A stretch of 64,000 nucleotides of DNA from Serratia oryzae (GCF_001976145.1 NZ_MOXD01000014.1:1-64000), one strand, 5' to 3'. Positions 1 through 9,532 are shown, numbered from the stretch's first letter. The notes: generated by a model from the letters alone, not told the origin. Numbers and translations are program-made.

Positions 1-73
1 TCAGAAGTGAAACGCCGTAGCGCCGATGGTAGTGTGGGGTCTCCCCATGCGAGAGTAGGACACTGCCAGGCAT
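1..73 (+). rRNA. rrf: 5S ribosomal RNA, 3' part
   Basis: The first 73 bases match the 3' two thirds of enterobacterial 5S rRNA, including the conserved GAAACGCCGTAGCGCC segment and the closing CTGCCAGGCAT that pairs with the missing 5' end. The gene is cut by the window edge, so an rRNA operon lies to the left. No tRNA follows before the terminator. Confidence 0.96.
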
Positions 74-80
74 CAAACAA

Positions 81-113
81 GCAAAAGGCCATCCGCAAGG
101 ATGGCCTTTTTGC
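81..113 (+). terminator. rRNA operon terminator
   Basis: A 14-bp stem (GCAAAAGGCCATCC pairing with GGATGGCCTTTTTGC) with a GCAA loop ends in a T-run 8 bases after the 5S gene. It ends the rRNA operon. The A-run on its left arm gives a T-run on the other strand, so it may also stop mobB transcription. Confidence 0.9.
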
Positions 114-141
114 GTTTAAGATGCCCTCAAGTTTAACAGCT

Positions 142-669
142 TTACTTATTCCCTCGTTTGTTTAGCCACTGAGTAATAAATATGGCGATCTCTTCAGGTT
201 GATTGATATCCAATTGATGCATCATACCCTCTATTTTTTTATCACTAGCCACGGCAATAACATATTTATCCAGCATACTTTCAAGCTTTTTCCCTACCTC
301 TTCGCGGTAAAGAATGATTTTACTGATAGGTTCATGTTTGAATCCTTCCACCAGAATTAAATCGACTTTGCTACTGTCAAACCTGCTGGCCAAGTAAGCT
401 AAATCCAGCGGCTGCTGCTCAGGGGTTTCGGTCATTAATGCCCAGCGCCGATCGTTGGCCACCAGTGTCTGACTTGCACCAGATTTGCGTAATTCGTAAC
501 TGTCCTTGCCTGGCGTATCGACATCCATATCATGATGAGTATGTTTAATCAGCCCAACCCGTATCTGCTGCTGTTTCAATAAAGGAATTAATTGCTTGAG
601 CAGCGTCGTTTTTCCTGTACCACTGTAAGCGGCGATCGCGAGTAAAGGCGGTAATGAACTAACCATCAA
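142..669 (-). CDS. mobB: MobB, molybdopterin-guanine dinucleotide biosynthesis adaptor
   Basis: The 175-residue protein carries a P-loop near its N-terminus (A14-Y-S-G-T-G-K-T-T22), the GTP-binding site of the MobB family. MobB binds GTP and assists MobA in attaching GMP to molybdopterin to make the bis-MGD cofactor of DMSO-reductase-type enzymes in the cytoplasm. The gene overlaps the end of mobA by 11 bases, so the two are translationally coupled with mobA first. Two Met codons stand in tandem at the start and either could be used. The gene faces the 5S rRNA terminator at its 3' end. Confidence 0.93.
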   Translation of the reverse strand: MMVSSLPPLLAIAAYSGTGKTTLLKQLIPLLKQQQIRVGLIKHTHHDMDVDTPGKDSYELRKSGASQTLVANDRRWALMTETPEQQPLDLAYLASRFDSSKVDLILVEGFKHEPISKIILYREEVGKKLESMLDKYVIAVASDKKIEGMMHQLDINQPEEIAIFITQWLNKRGNK

Positions 670-1252
670 TGGCCCCTTTTTCTCGCAACCATTGTTGGCA
701 ATCTTCGGGCGTATTTAAATTACGAAATGCCTGTTGCTGGTTATTGAATATAACCTGCTGCGCGCCTATGGCTGCCATAAACAGCATAAGTTTACGTTCA
801 CCACGGGCCAGATAGTCCGTCAAGTTATTCAACAGACTGGCATGCAGTAATGCGAATGTGGGGTGTGCCCGCTCGCCGTCACTGGCATAAGCCGCTAGGG
901 CTGTGCCTCTATGCTGCCATAGCTGTTCAACCAAATTATGGGGGAGTTCTGGTACATCACAGGGGGCGCAAACTATCCACTCGGTATTGGCATAGTGAAG
1001 CCCTGCCAGTATGCCCGCTAACGGGCCGGGGAAGCCTACCGTCAGGTCGCTTACTACAGGTAAGCCACTTTCTCTGTAACGTTGCTGATTGCGGTTTGCG
1101 CTGATGATAAGGTTACCCACTTGCGGAGCTAACCGCACCAACACGTGCTGGTACAATGCCTTATCACCCAGTTGAATCAGCCCCTTATCTTCCCCCGCCA
1201 TGCGGGTAGAACGTCCACCAGCCAGAATAACGCCGGTTATTTCTTTATGCAT
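659..1252 (-). CDS. mobA: MobA, molybdenum cofactor guanylyltransferase
   Basis: This 197-residue protein has the nucleotidyltransferase signature LAGGRSTRMAGEDKG at residues 10-24, which binds GTP. The family transfers GMP from GTP to Mo-molybdopterin to give Mo-MGD. Length and start fit the family (E. coli MobA is about 194 residues). It is the first gene of a mobA-mobB pair and is divergent from yihD, with about 150 bases between the two starts. That gap holds a TTGACA hexamer at 1326-1331 but no good -10 at the right distance. Confidence 0.95.
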   Translation of the reverse strand: MHKEITGVILAGGRSTRMAGEDKGLIQLGDKALYQHVLVRLAPQVGNLIISANRNQQRYRESGLPVVSDLTVGFPGPLAGILAGLHYANTEWIVCAPCDVPELPHNLVEQLWQHRGTALAAYASDGERAHPTFALLHASLLNNLTDYLARGERKLMLFMAAIGAQQVIFNNQQQAFRNLNTPEDCQQWLREKGAIDG

Positions 1253-1402
1253 AGTTCATCACTCTGCTCCACCTAATGCACTGATTGTAGCGCTAAACCT
1301 GCTTGAAGAGGGGGATTTACTTTTATTGACAAGCTGGTTCTTTCACTGTGTGAGTAAGCCTGCTACTTTGTGAGTTTATTCACTTCACTGGATGATATTG
1401 AT

Positions 1403-1672
1403 ATGAAAACGCATCGCGTAAACGAGTTGATTGAGCTGCTCCACCCAGCCTGGCAACAGGATCCGGACCTCAACCTAATTCAGTTTCTGCAAAAGCTGGC
1501 GCAGGAGGCGGGTTTTCAAGGTGACTTGGCAGATTTAAGCGATGATATTTTGATTTATCATCTTAAAATGCGCGGTAGCGCTGGCACCGAGCAGATCCCA
1601 GGCCTAAAGAAAGATTACGAAGAAGATTTCAAAACCGCATTGCTGCGTGCCCGTGGCGTTATTAAAGACTAG
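1403..1672 (+). CDS. yihD: YihD, DUF1040 family protein of unknown function
   Basis: The 89-residue product is close to E. coli YihD along its full length, with the conserved stretch [11 protein letters not shown] and the C-terminal [19 protein letters not shown]. It looks like a small soluble helical protein. I chose the ATG at 1403, after a GGAT, because it gives the family length. An upstream in-frame GTG at 1370 would add 11 residues that the family lacks. The function is not established. The gene lies alone between mobA and srkA. Confidence 0.9.
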   Translation: MKTHRVNELIELLHPAWQQDPDLNLIQFLQKLAQEAGFQGDLADLSDDILIYHLKMRGSAGTEQIPGLKKDYEEDFKTALLRARGVIKD

Positions 1673-1766
1673 CATTCATCAGGTGCAGTCATCCAGTGGT
1701 GATGATTGATGCTACTATTGCTCATACTTGGCACGGTGTTGTTATCTGGCGAACTGAATGGCTGTT

Positions 1767-2753
1767 ATGAATAATTCTGCTTTTAATTTTGCAACCCTTT
1801 CTCCCGATCTGATTATGGATGCGTTGGAAGGGATTGGTTTGCGTGTGGATTCCGGGCTGACGGCGCTGAACAGTTATGAAAACCGCGTTTATCAGTTTAT
1901 GGATGAAGATCGCCAGCGTTACGTGGTTAAATTTTATCGGCCAGAGCGTTGGAGTGCGGAACAAATTGGTGAAGAGCATCAGTTTGCCCTTGAGCTATCC
2001 CAAGCGGAAATCCCGGCTGTTGCACCACTGGTGTTGCAGGGTAATACCCTACATACCCAGGATGGCTTCTTTTTTACCGTCTTTCCCAGTGTGGGCGGTC
2101 GGCAATATGAGATAGACAGTCTTGAACAACTGGAGTGGGTTGGGCGTTTCCTTGGCCGTATTCATCAGGTGGGTAGCGAAAGGCTATTTGCAGAGCGCCC
2201 GACTATCGGCGTTGAAGAGTATCTCACTGCTCCACGGCAGGTTTTGGAGAACTGTACTTTAGTGCCCAAGGCCCAGCGCGATACTTTTTTAAATGCCGTG
2301 GATCATCTGATTGCTATCATCAAGCAGCATTGGCAATTGGATTGGCAGCCATTGCGTTTGCACGGGGATTGTCATCCAGGCAATATTCTGTGGCGCGATG
2401 GGCCATTGTTCGTCGATCTGGATGATGCGCGTAATGGGCCGGCAGTGCAGGATCTGTGGATGCTGTTACACGGTGAACGCCGCGATCGGTTGATGCAATT
2501 GGATATCTTGCTGGAAGCCTACGGTGAATTTGCCGAGTTTGATCAGCGTGAATTAGCGTTAATTGAGCCGTTGCGGGCGATGCGTATGGTGTACTACCTG
2601 GCATGGGTCGCTCGTCGTTGGCAGGATCCCGCGTTTCCTAAAAGTTTTCCGTGGATGGCGGAGTCTGATTTCTGGTTATCTCAGACTGCGGCATTTACTG
2701 AACAGGTTAAGCTGTTGCAGGAACCTCCTCTGCAGCTGATGCCAATGTATTGA
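1767..2753 (+). CDS. srkA: SrkA, stress response serine/threonine kinase (YihE/RdoA)
   Basis: This 328-residue protein has an aminoglycoside-phosphotransferase/choline-kinase-like fold. The catalytic loop HGDCHPGN lies near residue 200, followed by the metal-binding DLDD. In E. coli SrkA is a Cpx-regulated kinase that protects against stress-induced death. The ATG at 1767 matches the E. coli start (MNNSAF...). An ATG three codons upstream (1758) is also possible, and neither has a strong Shine-Dalgarno sequence. dsbA follows 29 bases later, as in other enterics, where dsbA is partly transcribed from the srkA promoter. Confidence 0.93.
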   Translation: MNNSAFNFATLSPDLIMDALEGIGLRVDSGLTALNSYENRVYQFMDEDRQRYVVKFYRPERWSAEQIGEEHQFALELSQAEIPAVAPLVLQGNTLHTQDGFFFTVFPSVGGRQYEIDSLEQLEWVGRFLGRIHQVGSERLFAERPTIGVEEYLTAPRQVLENCTLVPKAQRDTFLNAVDHLIAIIKQHWQLDWQPLRLHGDCHPGNILWRDGPLFVDLDDARNGPAVQDLWMLLHGERRDRLMQLDILLEAYGEFAEFDQRELALIEPLRAMRMVYYLAWVARRWQDPAFPKSFPWMAESDFWLSQTAAFTEQVKLLQEPPLQLMPMY

Positions 2754-2782
2754 AGCTTTAACATAATGGAGAGTTTAGTTTT

Positions 2783-3487
2783 ATGAAGAAAATATGGTTA
2801 TCACTCATTGGCATGATGATGGCGTTCAGTGTTTCCGCGGCACAGGTTAGTGACAGTTCCCCATCTGTCTCTTTGGATAAAGTTGTGAAAAACGAGCCAC
2901 AAGTACTCAGTGCCTCTGCTGCACAATTCAGTGATGGTGCTCAGTATGTCACCTTAGACAAACCAGTGACCGGTGAGCCGCAGGTATTGGAGTTTTTCTC
3001 CTTCTACTGCCCACACTGCTACCAGTTTGAAGAGGTTTATCACGTTTCTGATAGCGTGAAGAAAGTCTTGCCAGCCGGCACTAAAATGACCAAGTACCAT
3101 GTCGAATTCCTGGGGCCATTGGGCAAACAGATGACTCAAGCATGGGCTGTGGCGATGGCCTTAGGTGTGGAAGACAAAATCACTCCACTGATGTTTGAAG
3201 CCGTACAGAAAACCCAAACGGTACAAACGCCAGATGATATCCGTAATGTTTTCGTGAAAGCGGGTGTTAGTGCTGAGGATTATGATGCGGCTCTGAACAG
3301 CTTTGTTGTGAAATCCTTGGTGGTTCAGCAACAAAAAGCGGCTGAAGATCTGCAATTGCGTGGCGTACCGGCAATGTTTGTTAACGGCAAATATATGGTT
3401 AAGCCCGATGGTTTGGATACCAGCTCAATGGAGGCTTACGTGAAGCAATTTGCTGAAGTCGTGAAATTCCTGAGCGAAAAGAAATAA
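2783..3487 (+). CDS. dsbA: DsbA, thiol:disulfide interchange protein with a duplicated N-terminus
   Basis: DsbA is the periplasmic oxidase that puts disulfides into secreted proteins and is re-oxidised by DsbB. The signal peptide (residues 1-19, ending SVSA) is clear, the active site CPHC is at 76-79, and the cis-proline loop RGVPAMF is near residue 195. The protein has 234 residues, against 208 in E. coli. The extra length is a degenerate tandem repeat: residues 19-42 and 46-69 align with 15 of 24 identities, and the second copy is the canonical mature N-terminus. The repeat also copies the cleavage motif, giving SVSAAQ and then SASAAQ. A GGAG stands 12 bases before the ATG and a terminator follows the stop. 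Confidence 0.95.
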   Translation: MKKIWLSLIGMMMAFSVSAAQVSDSSPSVSLDKVVKNEPQVLSASAAQFSDGAQYVTLDKPVTGEPQVLEFFSFYCPHCYQFEEVYHVSDSVKKVLPAGTKMTKYHVEFLGPLGKQMTQAWAVAMALGVEDKITPLMFEAVQKTQTVQTPDDIRNVFVKAGVSAEDYDAALNSFVVKSLVVQQQKAAEDLQLRGVPAMFVNGKYMVKPDGLDTSSMEAYVKQFAEVVKFLSEKK

Positions 3488-3505
3488 CCTGTAAATGCAC
3501 TGAAG

Positions 3506-3529
3506 AACGCCGGTAAATCCGGCGTTTTT
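3506..3529. terminator. bidirectional terminator between dsbA and yihG
   Basis: AACGCCGG and CCGGCGTT form an 8-bp stem around TAAAT, followed by TTTT. It sits 18 bases after the dsbA stop and touches the yihG stop, so it serves dsbA and perhaps both convergent genes. Confidence 0.8.
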
Positions 3530-4424
3530 AGCGGTATTGGCGCCTGAGTTTATCAAGCTGGCGATCTTTCTCCAGCCATAATGTATTCAGCCAAAGCTGG
3601 AATTTGCGCTTGAACCCTTTATCGTTGAAGTAATCCCCGCGCAGTGTTTCATCCACCGGCAGGCATTCAATTCTTACCACCACGCGTTTCATACGGCCGC
3701 CTAGCATATCGATAAACGGATGCGCCTGGTTATCTGGATAGAACAGGGTCACATTTAATACTTTATCAAATTGGTTACCAAGCGTGCTGAGCGTGAAGGC
3801 AATACCCGCGGCTTTGGGGGCCAGCAAATGGCGGTAAGGAGATTGCGTTTTGATTCTTTTCGCTTCGGTAAAACGTGAGCCTTCAACGAAGTTAACAATC
3901 GTTGTCGGGCGTTGACGAAATTTCTCACAGGAGCGACGTGTGGTTTCGATATCCTGCCCGCGTTTTTCTGGATGCTTTAACAAATAGGCGCGCGAATAGC
4001 GTTTCATGAATGGCATATCCAATGCCCAGCATGCCAGACCAACGAAGGGGATCCAGGCTAGCTGTTGTTTGAGGAAATACTTATTCATCGGTATGTGATT
4101 ACGGAAGATCACGCACAGCACAACAATGTCAGACCAACTTTGGTGATTACCGATAAGCAGATACCAATTCTTTTTTTCCAACCCCTTCAGGCCGTTAATA
4201 TCCCATTGTATATCTGGGTTAACTCTGAGTAGCAGCGCTAGGCTTTGGCACCAACACCACATCATGCTATCGGCAAACGTGGAGATTCGCCGCCAGAGAG
4301 CGGGAACAGGAACCAACAGTTTAATAACACTGGCTAGAACGATAGGAAGGGAACATAACACCGTCACCAAGATAGCAAGCAGTGAAGAAATGATAAAAAT
4401 TACAATGGATAACAATTTTGGCAT
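3528..4424 (-). CDS. yihG: YihG, 1-acylglycerol-3-phosphate acyltransferase family protein
   Basis: The 298-residue membrane protein has two hydrophobic N-terminal segments (about 5-40) and then a PlsC-type acyltransferase domain. The catalytic HX4D is N93-H94-Q-S-W-S-D99 and the second motif is E181-G-S-R184. It closely resembles E. coli YihG, which is regarded as a lysophosphatidic-acid acyltransferase of the inner membrane. The start is at MPKLLS, slightly shorter at the N-terminus than E. coli. E. coli has yihF between dsbA and yihG. That gene is absent here. Confidence 0.9.
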   Translation of the reverse strand: MPKLLSIVIFIISSLLAILVTVLCSLPIVLASVIKLLVPVPALWRRISTFADSMMWCWCQSLALLLRVNPDIQWDINGLKGLEKKNWYLLIGNHQSWSDIVVLCVIFRNHIPMNKYFLKQQLAWIPFVGLACWALDMPFMKRYSRAYLLKHPEKRGQDIETTRRSCEKFRQRPTTIVNFVEGSRFTEAKRIKTQSPYRHLLAPKAAGIAFTLSTLGNQFDKVLNVTLFYPDNQAHPFIDMLGGRMKRVVVRIECLPVDETLRGDYFNDKGFKRKFQLWLNTLWLEKDRQLDKLRRQYR

Positions 4425-4754
4425 GAGTTAGTGCTGACGGTTAATGAGAACATCGTTACATATGCTGGTACGAATGAAAAAAAGTATTTTAACAGAAACT
4501 GAAGGAAGATAACGCTGCTGAAAGTCAGCGTTTTGGCCACGAAGAAATAGCGGTGTGCGTCTCGCCCGTGCAGATTTTTAATCTTGTACTATGGTTATTG
4601 AGGCATTTAAATTGATTATTTGTGCTGTTAAAAATTGGTTTAAGTTATATCCACAAATTGCTTGAAAGATGATTAATATCAAAGCATAAAAAAATTTATT
4701 TTAACGCAATGATTTAATTGTGATTTTTATTTTTAATTATAACAACAAATCTGT

Positions 4755-4763
4755 TGTTATAAT
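4755..4763 (+). promoter_or_regulatory. polA promoter, extended -10
   Basis: TGTTATAAT is a perfect extended -10 element (TGn plus TATAAT), about 150 bases before the polA start. No good -35 lies 17 bases upstream, which extended -10 promoters do not need. The 7-bp inverted repeat AACAACA/TGTTGTT (4741-4758) runs into it. Confidence 0.5.
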
Positions 4764-4787
4764 TCGCTATCTTTTCTATGCACAAAG

Positions 4788-4796
4788 TTATCCACA
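4788..4796 (+). promoter_or_regulatory. DnaA box upstream of polA
   Basis: TTATCCACA is the exact consensus DnaA-binding 9-mer, about 25 bases downstream of the polA -10 candidate. DnaA boxes and DnaA control have been described for the E. coli polA promoter region, which supports a regulatory role here. Confidence 0.6.
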
Positions 4797-4912
4797 GGCA
4801 GGATCTTGCGGATCGCTTCGCATAATCTCATCAAAAATGCACGCTAAGGTTCGTCAGCAGCGGCTAGCTATGGCATGCTTACCGCAGTCTTTTCACGAAT
4901 AAAGAAACGCTC

Positions 4913-7708
4913 ATGGCCCAGATTGCAGAAAACCCACTCATCCTGGTAGATGGTTCCTCCTACCTCTACCGTGCTTATCATGCTTTCCCACCGCTGACTA
5001 ACTCCGTTGGCGAACCGACCGGGGCGATGTACGGGGTGCTGAATATGCTGCGCAGCCTGCTTTTGCAGTACACTCCGAGCCACGTAGCGGTAGTATTCGA
5101 TGCCAAAGGTAAAACCTTCCGTGATGATCTGTTTGCCGCTTATAAATCACATCGGCCACCGATGCCGGATGATTTGCGGGCGCAAATCGAGCCCCTGCAC
5201 CAAATGGTGAAAGCCATGGGGTTGCCGCTGATTGTAACGCCTGGCGTAGAAGCAGATGACGTGATTGGAACCTTGGCACAAGAGGCGGAAAAGGCCGGTC
5301 ATGCGGTTTTGATCAGCACGGGTGACAAAGATATGGCGCAGTTGGTAACGCCGAATATCACCTTAATCAACACCATGAACAATACGATCCTTGGCCCGCA
5401 GGAAGTGTGTGAAAAATACGGCATTCCTCCGGAGCTGATTATCGATTTCCTGGCGCTGATGGGGGACTCGTCAGATAACATACCTGGTGTGCCCGGTGTG
5501 GGTGAGAAAACCGCTCAGGCGTTGCTGCAAGGGCTAGGAGGGCTGGATGCGCTCTATGCTAACCTCGACAGCATTGCCACCTTGAGTTTCCGTGGTGCCA
5601 AAACCATGGCTGCGAAACTGGAGCAGAATAAAGAGGTGGCGTACCTCTCTTATCAGTTGGCAACGATTAAAACCGACGTTGAACTGGAGCTCAGCTGTGG
5701 TGAACTGCAGGTGAGCCAGCCGGACGTTGATCAATTGCAGGCACTGTTTAAGCGATACGAATTCAAGCGCTGGATGGCTGATGTTGAAGCGGGTACCTGG
5801 CTGGAAAACAAAGGTAGCGCACGTAAAGCCGTTAGCGGAGCCAAACCGGCTGCAGTCGCTGATACACCTAAGGTGGCAAGTGAAGCCACGCTATCGCAAG
5901 AGGGCTATGTCACGATCCTTGATGAGGAAACCTTTGCTGATTGGATCGAGCGCCTGAAAAAAGCGGACGTATTTGCTTTTGATACCGAGACTGATGGCCT
6001 GGATACCTTAACTGCCAATCTGATTGGTTTATCCTTTGCCATTGAGCCGGGCGTAGCGGCCTATTTGCCGGTCGCACATGATTACCTTGATGCTCCCCCT
6101 CAATTGGATCGTGCCCAGGTGTTGGCGGCCCTGAAGCCGCTGCTGGAAGATGACAAGGCGCTGAAGGTCGGGCAGAACCTGAAGTTTGATAAGAGCCTTC
6201 TGGCGCGCTATGGAATCGATCTGCGTGGTATTGCTTATGACACTATGCTTGAGTCCTACGTACTGGACAGCGTCAGTGGCCGTCATGATATGGACAGCCT
6301 GGCCGATCGCTACCTTGGTCATAAAACCATTACCTTCGAAGAGATTGCTGGTAAAGGCAAAAATCAGCTGACTTTCAATCAGATCGCCCTTGAGCAGGCA
6401 GGGCTTTACGCCGCTGAAGATGCTGACGTTACGCTACAGCTACATTTGGCAATGTGGCCAAAACTGAAGGAAAGTGAAGGCCTGCTGAGGGTATTCAATG
6501 AAATTGAAATGCCACTGCTGCCGGTGCTTTCCCATATCGAACGAACCGGTGTACTGATCGATCAAAACATTCTGGCGGCGCATTCCAAAGAGCTGACCAA
6601 ACGCCTGGCCGAGCTTGAAGTGCAAGCGCATGAATTGGCTGAAGAGCCATTTAATCTGGCTTCAACCAAGCAGCTACAGGCCATTTTGTATGAAAAACAA
6701 AAATTACCCATTTTGAAGAAAACCCCCGGTGGTGCACCTTCGACTAATGAAGAGGTTTTGGCCGAGCTGGCGCTTGATTATCCGTTACCAAAAGTGCTGC
6801 TGGAATATCGTGGCTTGGCGAAACTGAAAACCACCTATACCGACAAACTACCGCTGATGATTAATCCGGTTAGCGGGCGGGTGCATACTTCTTATCATCA
6901 GGCTGTGACGGCAACGGGGCGTCTTTCTTCCAGCGATCCGAACCTGCAGAACATCCCGGTGCGTAACGACGAAGGCCGGCGTATCCGCCAAGCGTTTATT
7001 GCGCCAGAAGGTTATCGCATTGTTGCTGCCGACTACTCGCAGATTGAGTTGCGCATCATGGCTCACTTGTCGCAGGACGAGGGTTTGCTGAAGGCTTTTG
7101 CTGAGGGCAAAGATATTCACCGTGCAACAGCCGCAGAGGTGTTTGGTTTGCCGCTTGATAAAGTGACCAGCGAACAGCGCCGCAGTGCCAAGGCAATTAA
7201 CTTTGGTCTGATTTACGGGATGAGTGCGTTTGGTTTGGCGCGTCAGTTGGGGATCCCGCGTGGCGAAGCACAGCGCTATATGGATCTCTACTTTGAACGC
7301 TACCCGGGTGTGTTGGAATATATGGAACGCACACGCCACCAGGCTTCCGAGCAGGGTTATGTCAGCACGCTGGATGGCCGTCGGCTGTATCTGCCGGACG
7401 TACGTTCCAGTAATGCGATGCGCCGCAAGGCTGCCGAAAGGGCGGCGATTAATGCCCCAATGCAGGGTACTGCCGCGGATATCATCAAGCGGGCAATGAT
7501 TGAAGTGGATGCCTGGTTGCAGGCGCAGGAAAAACCGTTAGTGCGCATGATCATGCAGGTACATGATGAATTGGTGTTTGAAGTGCACGAGTCAGCCATT
7601 GAAGAGGCGAGCCTGCGCATTCACGAGCTGATGGAGGGCAGCATGAAGCTGGCTGTGCCACTGAAGGTGGATATCGGCGTCGGGAAAAACTGGGATGAAG
7701 CCCACTGA
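4913..7708 (+). CDS. polA: DNA polymerase I
   Basis: The 931-residue enzyme has the full three-domain layout. A 5'-3' exonuclease covers about residues 1-290. A 3'-5' proofreading exonuclease at about 325-520 keeps the acidic motif AFDTETDGL. The family A polymerase domain to the end has motif [11 protein letters not shown], the O-helix [14 protein letters not shown] and motif [11 protein letters not shown]. It removes RNA primers, fills gaps and serves in excision repair. Length matches E. coli (928). The ATG at 4913 gives the family N-terminus [15 protein letters not shown] but has only a weak Shine-Dalgarno sequence. The Spot 42 RNA gene follows. Confidence 0.98.
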   Translation: MAQIAENPLILVDGSSYLYRAYHAFPPLTNSVGEPTGAMYGVLNMLRSLLLQYTPSHVAVVFDAKGKTFRDDLFAAYKSHRPPMPDDLRAQIEPLHQMVKAMGLPLIVTPGVEADDVIGTLAQEAEKAGHAVLISTGDKDMAQLVTPNITLINTMNNTILGPQEVCEKYGIPPELIIDFLALMGDSSDNIPGVPGVGEKTAQALLQGLGGLDALYANLDSIATLSFRGAKTMAAKLEQNKEVAYLSYQLATIKTDVELELSCGELQVSQPDVDQLQALFKRYEFKRWMADVEAGTWLENKGSARKAVSGAKPAAVADTPKVASEATLSQEGYVTILDEETFADWIERLKKADVFAFDTETDGLDTLTANLIGLSFAIEPGVAAYLPVAHDYLDAPPQLDRAQVLAALKPLLEDDKALKVGQNLKFDKSLLARYGIDLRGIAYDTMLESYVLDSVSGRHDMDSLADRYLGHKTITFEEIAGKGKNQLTFNQIALEQAGLYAAEDADVTLQLHLAMWPKLKESEGLLRVFNEIEMPLLPVLSHIERTGVLIDQNILAAHSKELTKRLAELEVQAHELAEEPFNLASTKQLQAILYEKQKLPILKKTPGGAPSTNEEVLAELALDYPLPKVLLEYRGLAKLKTTYTDKLPLMINPVSGRVHTSYHQAVTATGRLSSSDPNLQNIPVRNDEGRRIRQAFIAPEGYRIVAADYSQIELRIMAHLSQDEGLLKAFAEGKDIHRATAAEVFGLPLDKVTSEQRRSAKAINFGLIYGMSAFGLARQLGIPRGEAQRYMDLYFERYPGVLEYMERTRHQASEQGYVSTLDGRRLYLPDVRSSNAMRRKAAERAAINAPMQGTAADIIKRAMIEVDAWLQAQEKPLVRMIMQVHDELVFEVHESAIEEASLRIHELMEGSMKLAVPLKVDIGVGKNWDEAH

Positions 7709-7853
7709 TTGCGTTATCGCGTTTGTCAGAGGTGTACGCCTAACTGGCGATAACCTAAGCAGTTTTCGTAATTAAGCTACAATATACGGCGATTGTTTCT
7801 CTAATATCGCCGTTCTTAGTCCTTTTTTCGTGTAACTAAACTACAAAAAATTC

Positions 7854-7882
7854 TTTTGCACCGTGAAAAAATGATGTAGAGT
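7854..7882 (+). promoter_or_regulatory. spf promoter
   Basis: TTTTGC (7854-7859) and TAGAGT (7877-7882) are separated by 17 bases, and the predicted start G at 7890 lies 8 bases later, matching the 5' end of Spot 42. E. coli spf is repressed by cAMP-CRP. I do not see a strong CRP box here; TGTAA-N6-TACAA near 7831 is weak. Confidence 0.5.
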
Positions 7883-7889
7883 TACAGGC

Positions 7890-7998
7890 GTAGGGTACAG
7901 AGGTAAGATGTTCTATCTTTCAGACCTTTTACTTCACGTAATCGGATTTGGCTGAATATTAGCCGCCCCAGTCGTTTTTGACTGGGGCGTTTTTTATT
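7890..7998 (+). ncRNA. spf: Spot 42 small RNA
   Basis: The sequence GTAGGGTACAGAGGTAAGAT at the 5' end and the following 60 bases are almost identical to E. coli Spot 42. The 3' end is the GC-rich terminator GCCCCAGTC/GACTGGGGC with a long T-run. Spot 42 is an Hfq-dependent RNA that represses secondary carbon metabolism genes such as galK when glucose is present. Its position just after polA is conserved. Confidence 0.96.
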
Positions 7999-8180
7999 GT
8001 ATAAACAAAGGCCCGCATAGATTCTTCCCTTAGCTTTCTCCGCTTATTCCTTCTTTGCCAACTCTCTCTCACCATTTGCTTCTGTCTGTATTCGTTACTC
8101 AATGAGCCATAAGTGTTTCTGATGGCTTTTAGTCAGAAATGTAACTGGATAACAAGTAGTGAATGGCGCACATAAAAAAA

Positions 8181-8204
8181 CCGATGTCTCAGCATCGGCT
8201 TTTT
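8181..8204. terminator. terminator downstream of engB
   Basis: CCGATG/CATCGG forms a hairpin with A-run on the left and GCTTTTT on the right. On the minus strand the stem is followed by TTTTTTT, so it can end engB. Confidence 0.7.
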
Positions 8205-8219
8205 ACCCACAATCAGCGG

Positions 8220-8870
8220 TTACTCCCCACTAGTGTCGTCTTCTTCAGGCAGAACCTCGGGTGGGATCTCATTAAACCAGGTGTTCAGCTTTTGGCTCAG
8301 TTTGTCGACACCGATTTTTTTCGGTGATGAGAACGCTTCAACCTGAATATCCCCCATAAATGGCTGTACTGCCTCGCGCACCATATTGAGCTGTGCCTTA
8401 CGTGCCCCGGACGCCAGTTTGTCGGCTTTGGTCAGCAGCACCAACACCGGGGTGCCGACATCAACGGCCCATTGAATCATCTGCTGGTCGAGATCTTTCA
8501 GCGGGTGGCGGATATCCATCAGTACCACCAAGCCTTTCAGACAGTTGCGCATCTGCAGGTATTCGCCCAGTGCCCGCTGCCATTTGCGTTTCATCTCTTC
8601 AGGGACTTCTGCATAGCCATAGCCAGGCAAATCCACCAGACGAATGCCTTCTTCCACCTCAAACAGGTTTATCAATTGGGTACGACCAGGGGTTTTACTG
8701 GTACGAGCCAGGCTTTTCTGATTGGTCAGGGTATTCAACGCACTTGACTTACCGGCATTGGAACGGCCAGCAAATGCGACTTCAATACCTTCATCCCCCG
8801 GAAGGTGGCGAATATCGGGCGCACTGATGACGAAGTGGGTCATATGATAATTGTAATTCTTGCTGGTCAA
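8220..8870 (-). CDS. engB: EngB/YihA, ribosome biogenesis GTPase (YsxC family)
   Basis: The 216-residue GTPase has a P-loop GRSNAGKS at 35-42, switch-II DLPG at 80-83 and the guanine-specificity TKAD at 146-149. The family is essential and acts in late assembly of the 50S subunit. It is nearly collinear with E. coli YihA (210 residues) and has a short acidic C-terminal tail. The start at [13 protein letters not shown] fits the family, though the Met at residue 10 could also serve. The gene points away from csrC. Confidence 0.95.
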   Translation of the reverse strand: MTSKNYNYHMTHFVISAPDIRHLPGDEGIEVAFAGRSNAGKSSALNTLTNQKSLARTSKTPGRTQLINLFEVEEGIRLVDLPGYGYAEVPEEMKRKWQRALGEYLQMRNCLKGLVVLMDIRHPLKDLDQQMIQWAVDVGTPVLVLLTKADKLASGARKAQLNMVREAVQPFMGDIQVEAFSSPKKIGVDKLSQKLNTWFNEIPPEVLPEEDDTSGE

Positions 8871-9126
8871 CGTTTTCGTCTCCGTGAGGATGGCTATCTG
8901 GTGGGCGATTATAACTGCATCGGTATCAAAATGGTGTTTTTCTCGGTTTTAATGCGTTTAGCGAGTAGTCCATTCCAGCAAATTGGCTCCTGTCGTGTAA
9001 GACATTTGCCATTCCAATAGAGGGTAATGTCTCTTTATTTAAATGTTCATTTATTTTTTTTGTTTAAAAAACAAATTGTTAGTTATTTTATGGCGAAAAT
9101 ATCACTGTAAGTCTGTTGTAGGTACC
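8871..9126. other. engB-csrC intergenic region
   Basis: This stretch separates divergent engB and csrC. It contains a strongly AT-rich segment (9040-9090) with an A/T inverted repeat, and a TGTAAG half-site at 9106-9111. TGTAAG is half of the UvrY/GacA recognition sequence, but the matching CTTACA half is missing. No ORF is convincing. Confidence 0.45.
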
Positions 9127-9154
9127 TTGAGTACAATTCCTAAAGGCGTAAAGT
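9127..9154 (+). promoter_or_regulatory. csrC promoter
   Basis: TTGAGT (9127-9132) and TAAAGT (9149-9154) are 16 bases apart and predict a start near 9161, where the similarity to E. coli CsrC begins. A TGTAAG half-site lies about 50 bases upstream. Confidence 0.5.
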
Positions 9155-9160
9155 AGCTCT

Positions 9161-9532
9161 CAACGCAGGACGCAAAGGAAACAGGAACATCCAGGAAGGG
9201 TGATAAATCTCATGGAATACACAGGGCGTGTAATGAGTATCAGGATGATTTCAGATGGAATTGAACTATTTGTACCGGAGTGTACGAATAGCATATGGAT
9301 GGTGAAGTAACTGCAATTTGGATGCATGCGGGAAGCGCGCTCAGGAAGGGCGAAGGCTAACGGATTGCACTAGGGACGAATTTCCTTTTCAGGATGAAGG
9401 CATAGTTGCAGGGAATGCGGTTATAGCAGATGGAAAAACCGGGACGTTGAGTGTACGCACGGAGCGCGTAGCAGGAATATCCTTCAATTGAAGGTGCGAA
9501 ATAGGCGGCAGGTTTAACCTGCCGCCTTTTTT
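9161..9532 (+). ncRNA. csrC: CsrC-type CsrA-sequestering RNA
   Basis: CsrC binds and titrates the translational regulator CsrA through GGA motifs in loops. I count 20 GGA triplets in about 330 bases (9168 to 9476), many as AGGA or GGAA. The 3' end is the terminator GGCGGCAGGTTTAACCTGCCGCC plus T-run, and the sequence just after it matches that after E. coli csrC. The position between engB and yihI is also conserved. At about 372 bases it is clearly longer than the roughly 245-base E. coli RNA. The 5' end is inferred from the promoter. Confidence 0.88.
9506..9532 (+). terminator. csrC terminator
   Basis: Inverted repeat GGCGGCAGGTT/AACCTGCCGCC with a minimal loop, followed by TTTTTT. Confidence 0.9.

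Larger units (their letters stand above)
4425..4912. other. intergenic region upstream of polA
   Basis: This 488-base AT-rich stretch separates divergent yihG and polA. It holds a polA promoter candidate (4755-4763), an inverted repeat abutting it (4741-4758) and a consensus DnaA box (4788-4796). A second, imperfect TTATATCCACA lies near 4644. I see no credible coding sequence in it. Confidence 0.6.

Noticed and set aside
4720-4902. A small ORF upstream of polA
   Set aside because: It is made of AT-rich promoter sequence and spans the promoter and DnaA box, with no ribosome binding site or known relative.
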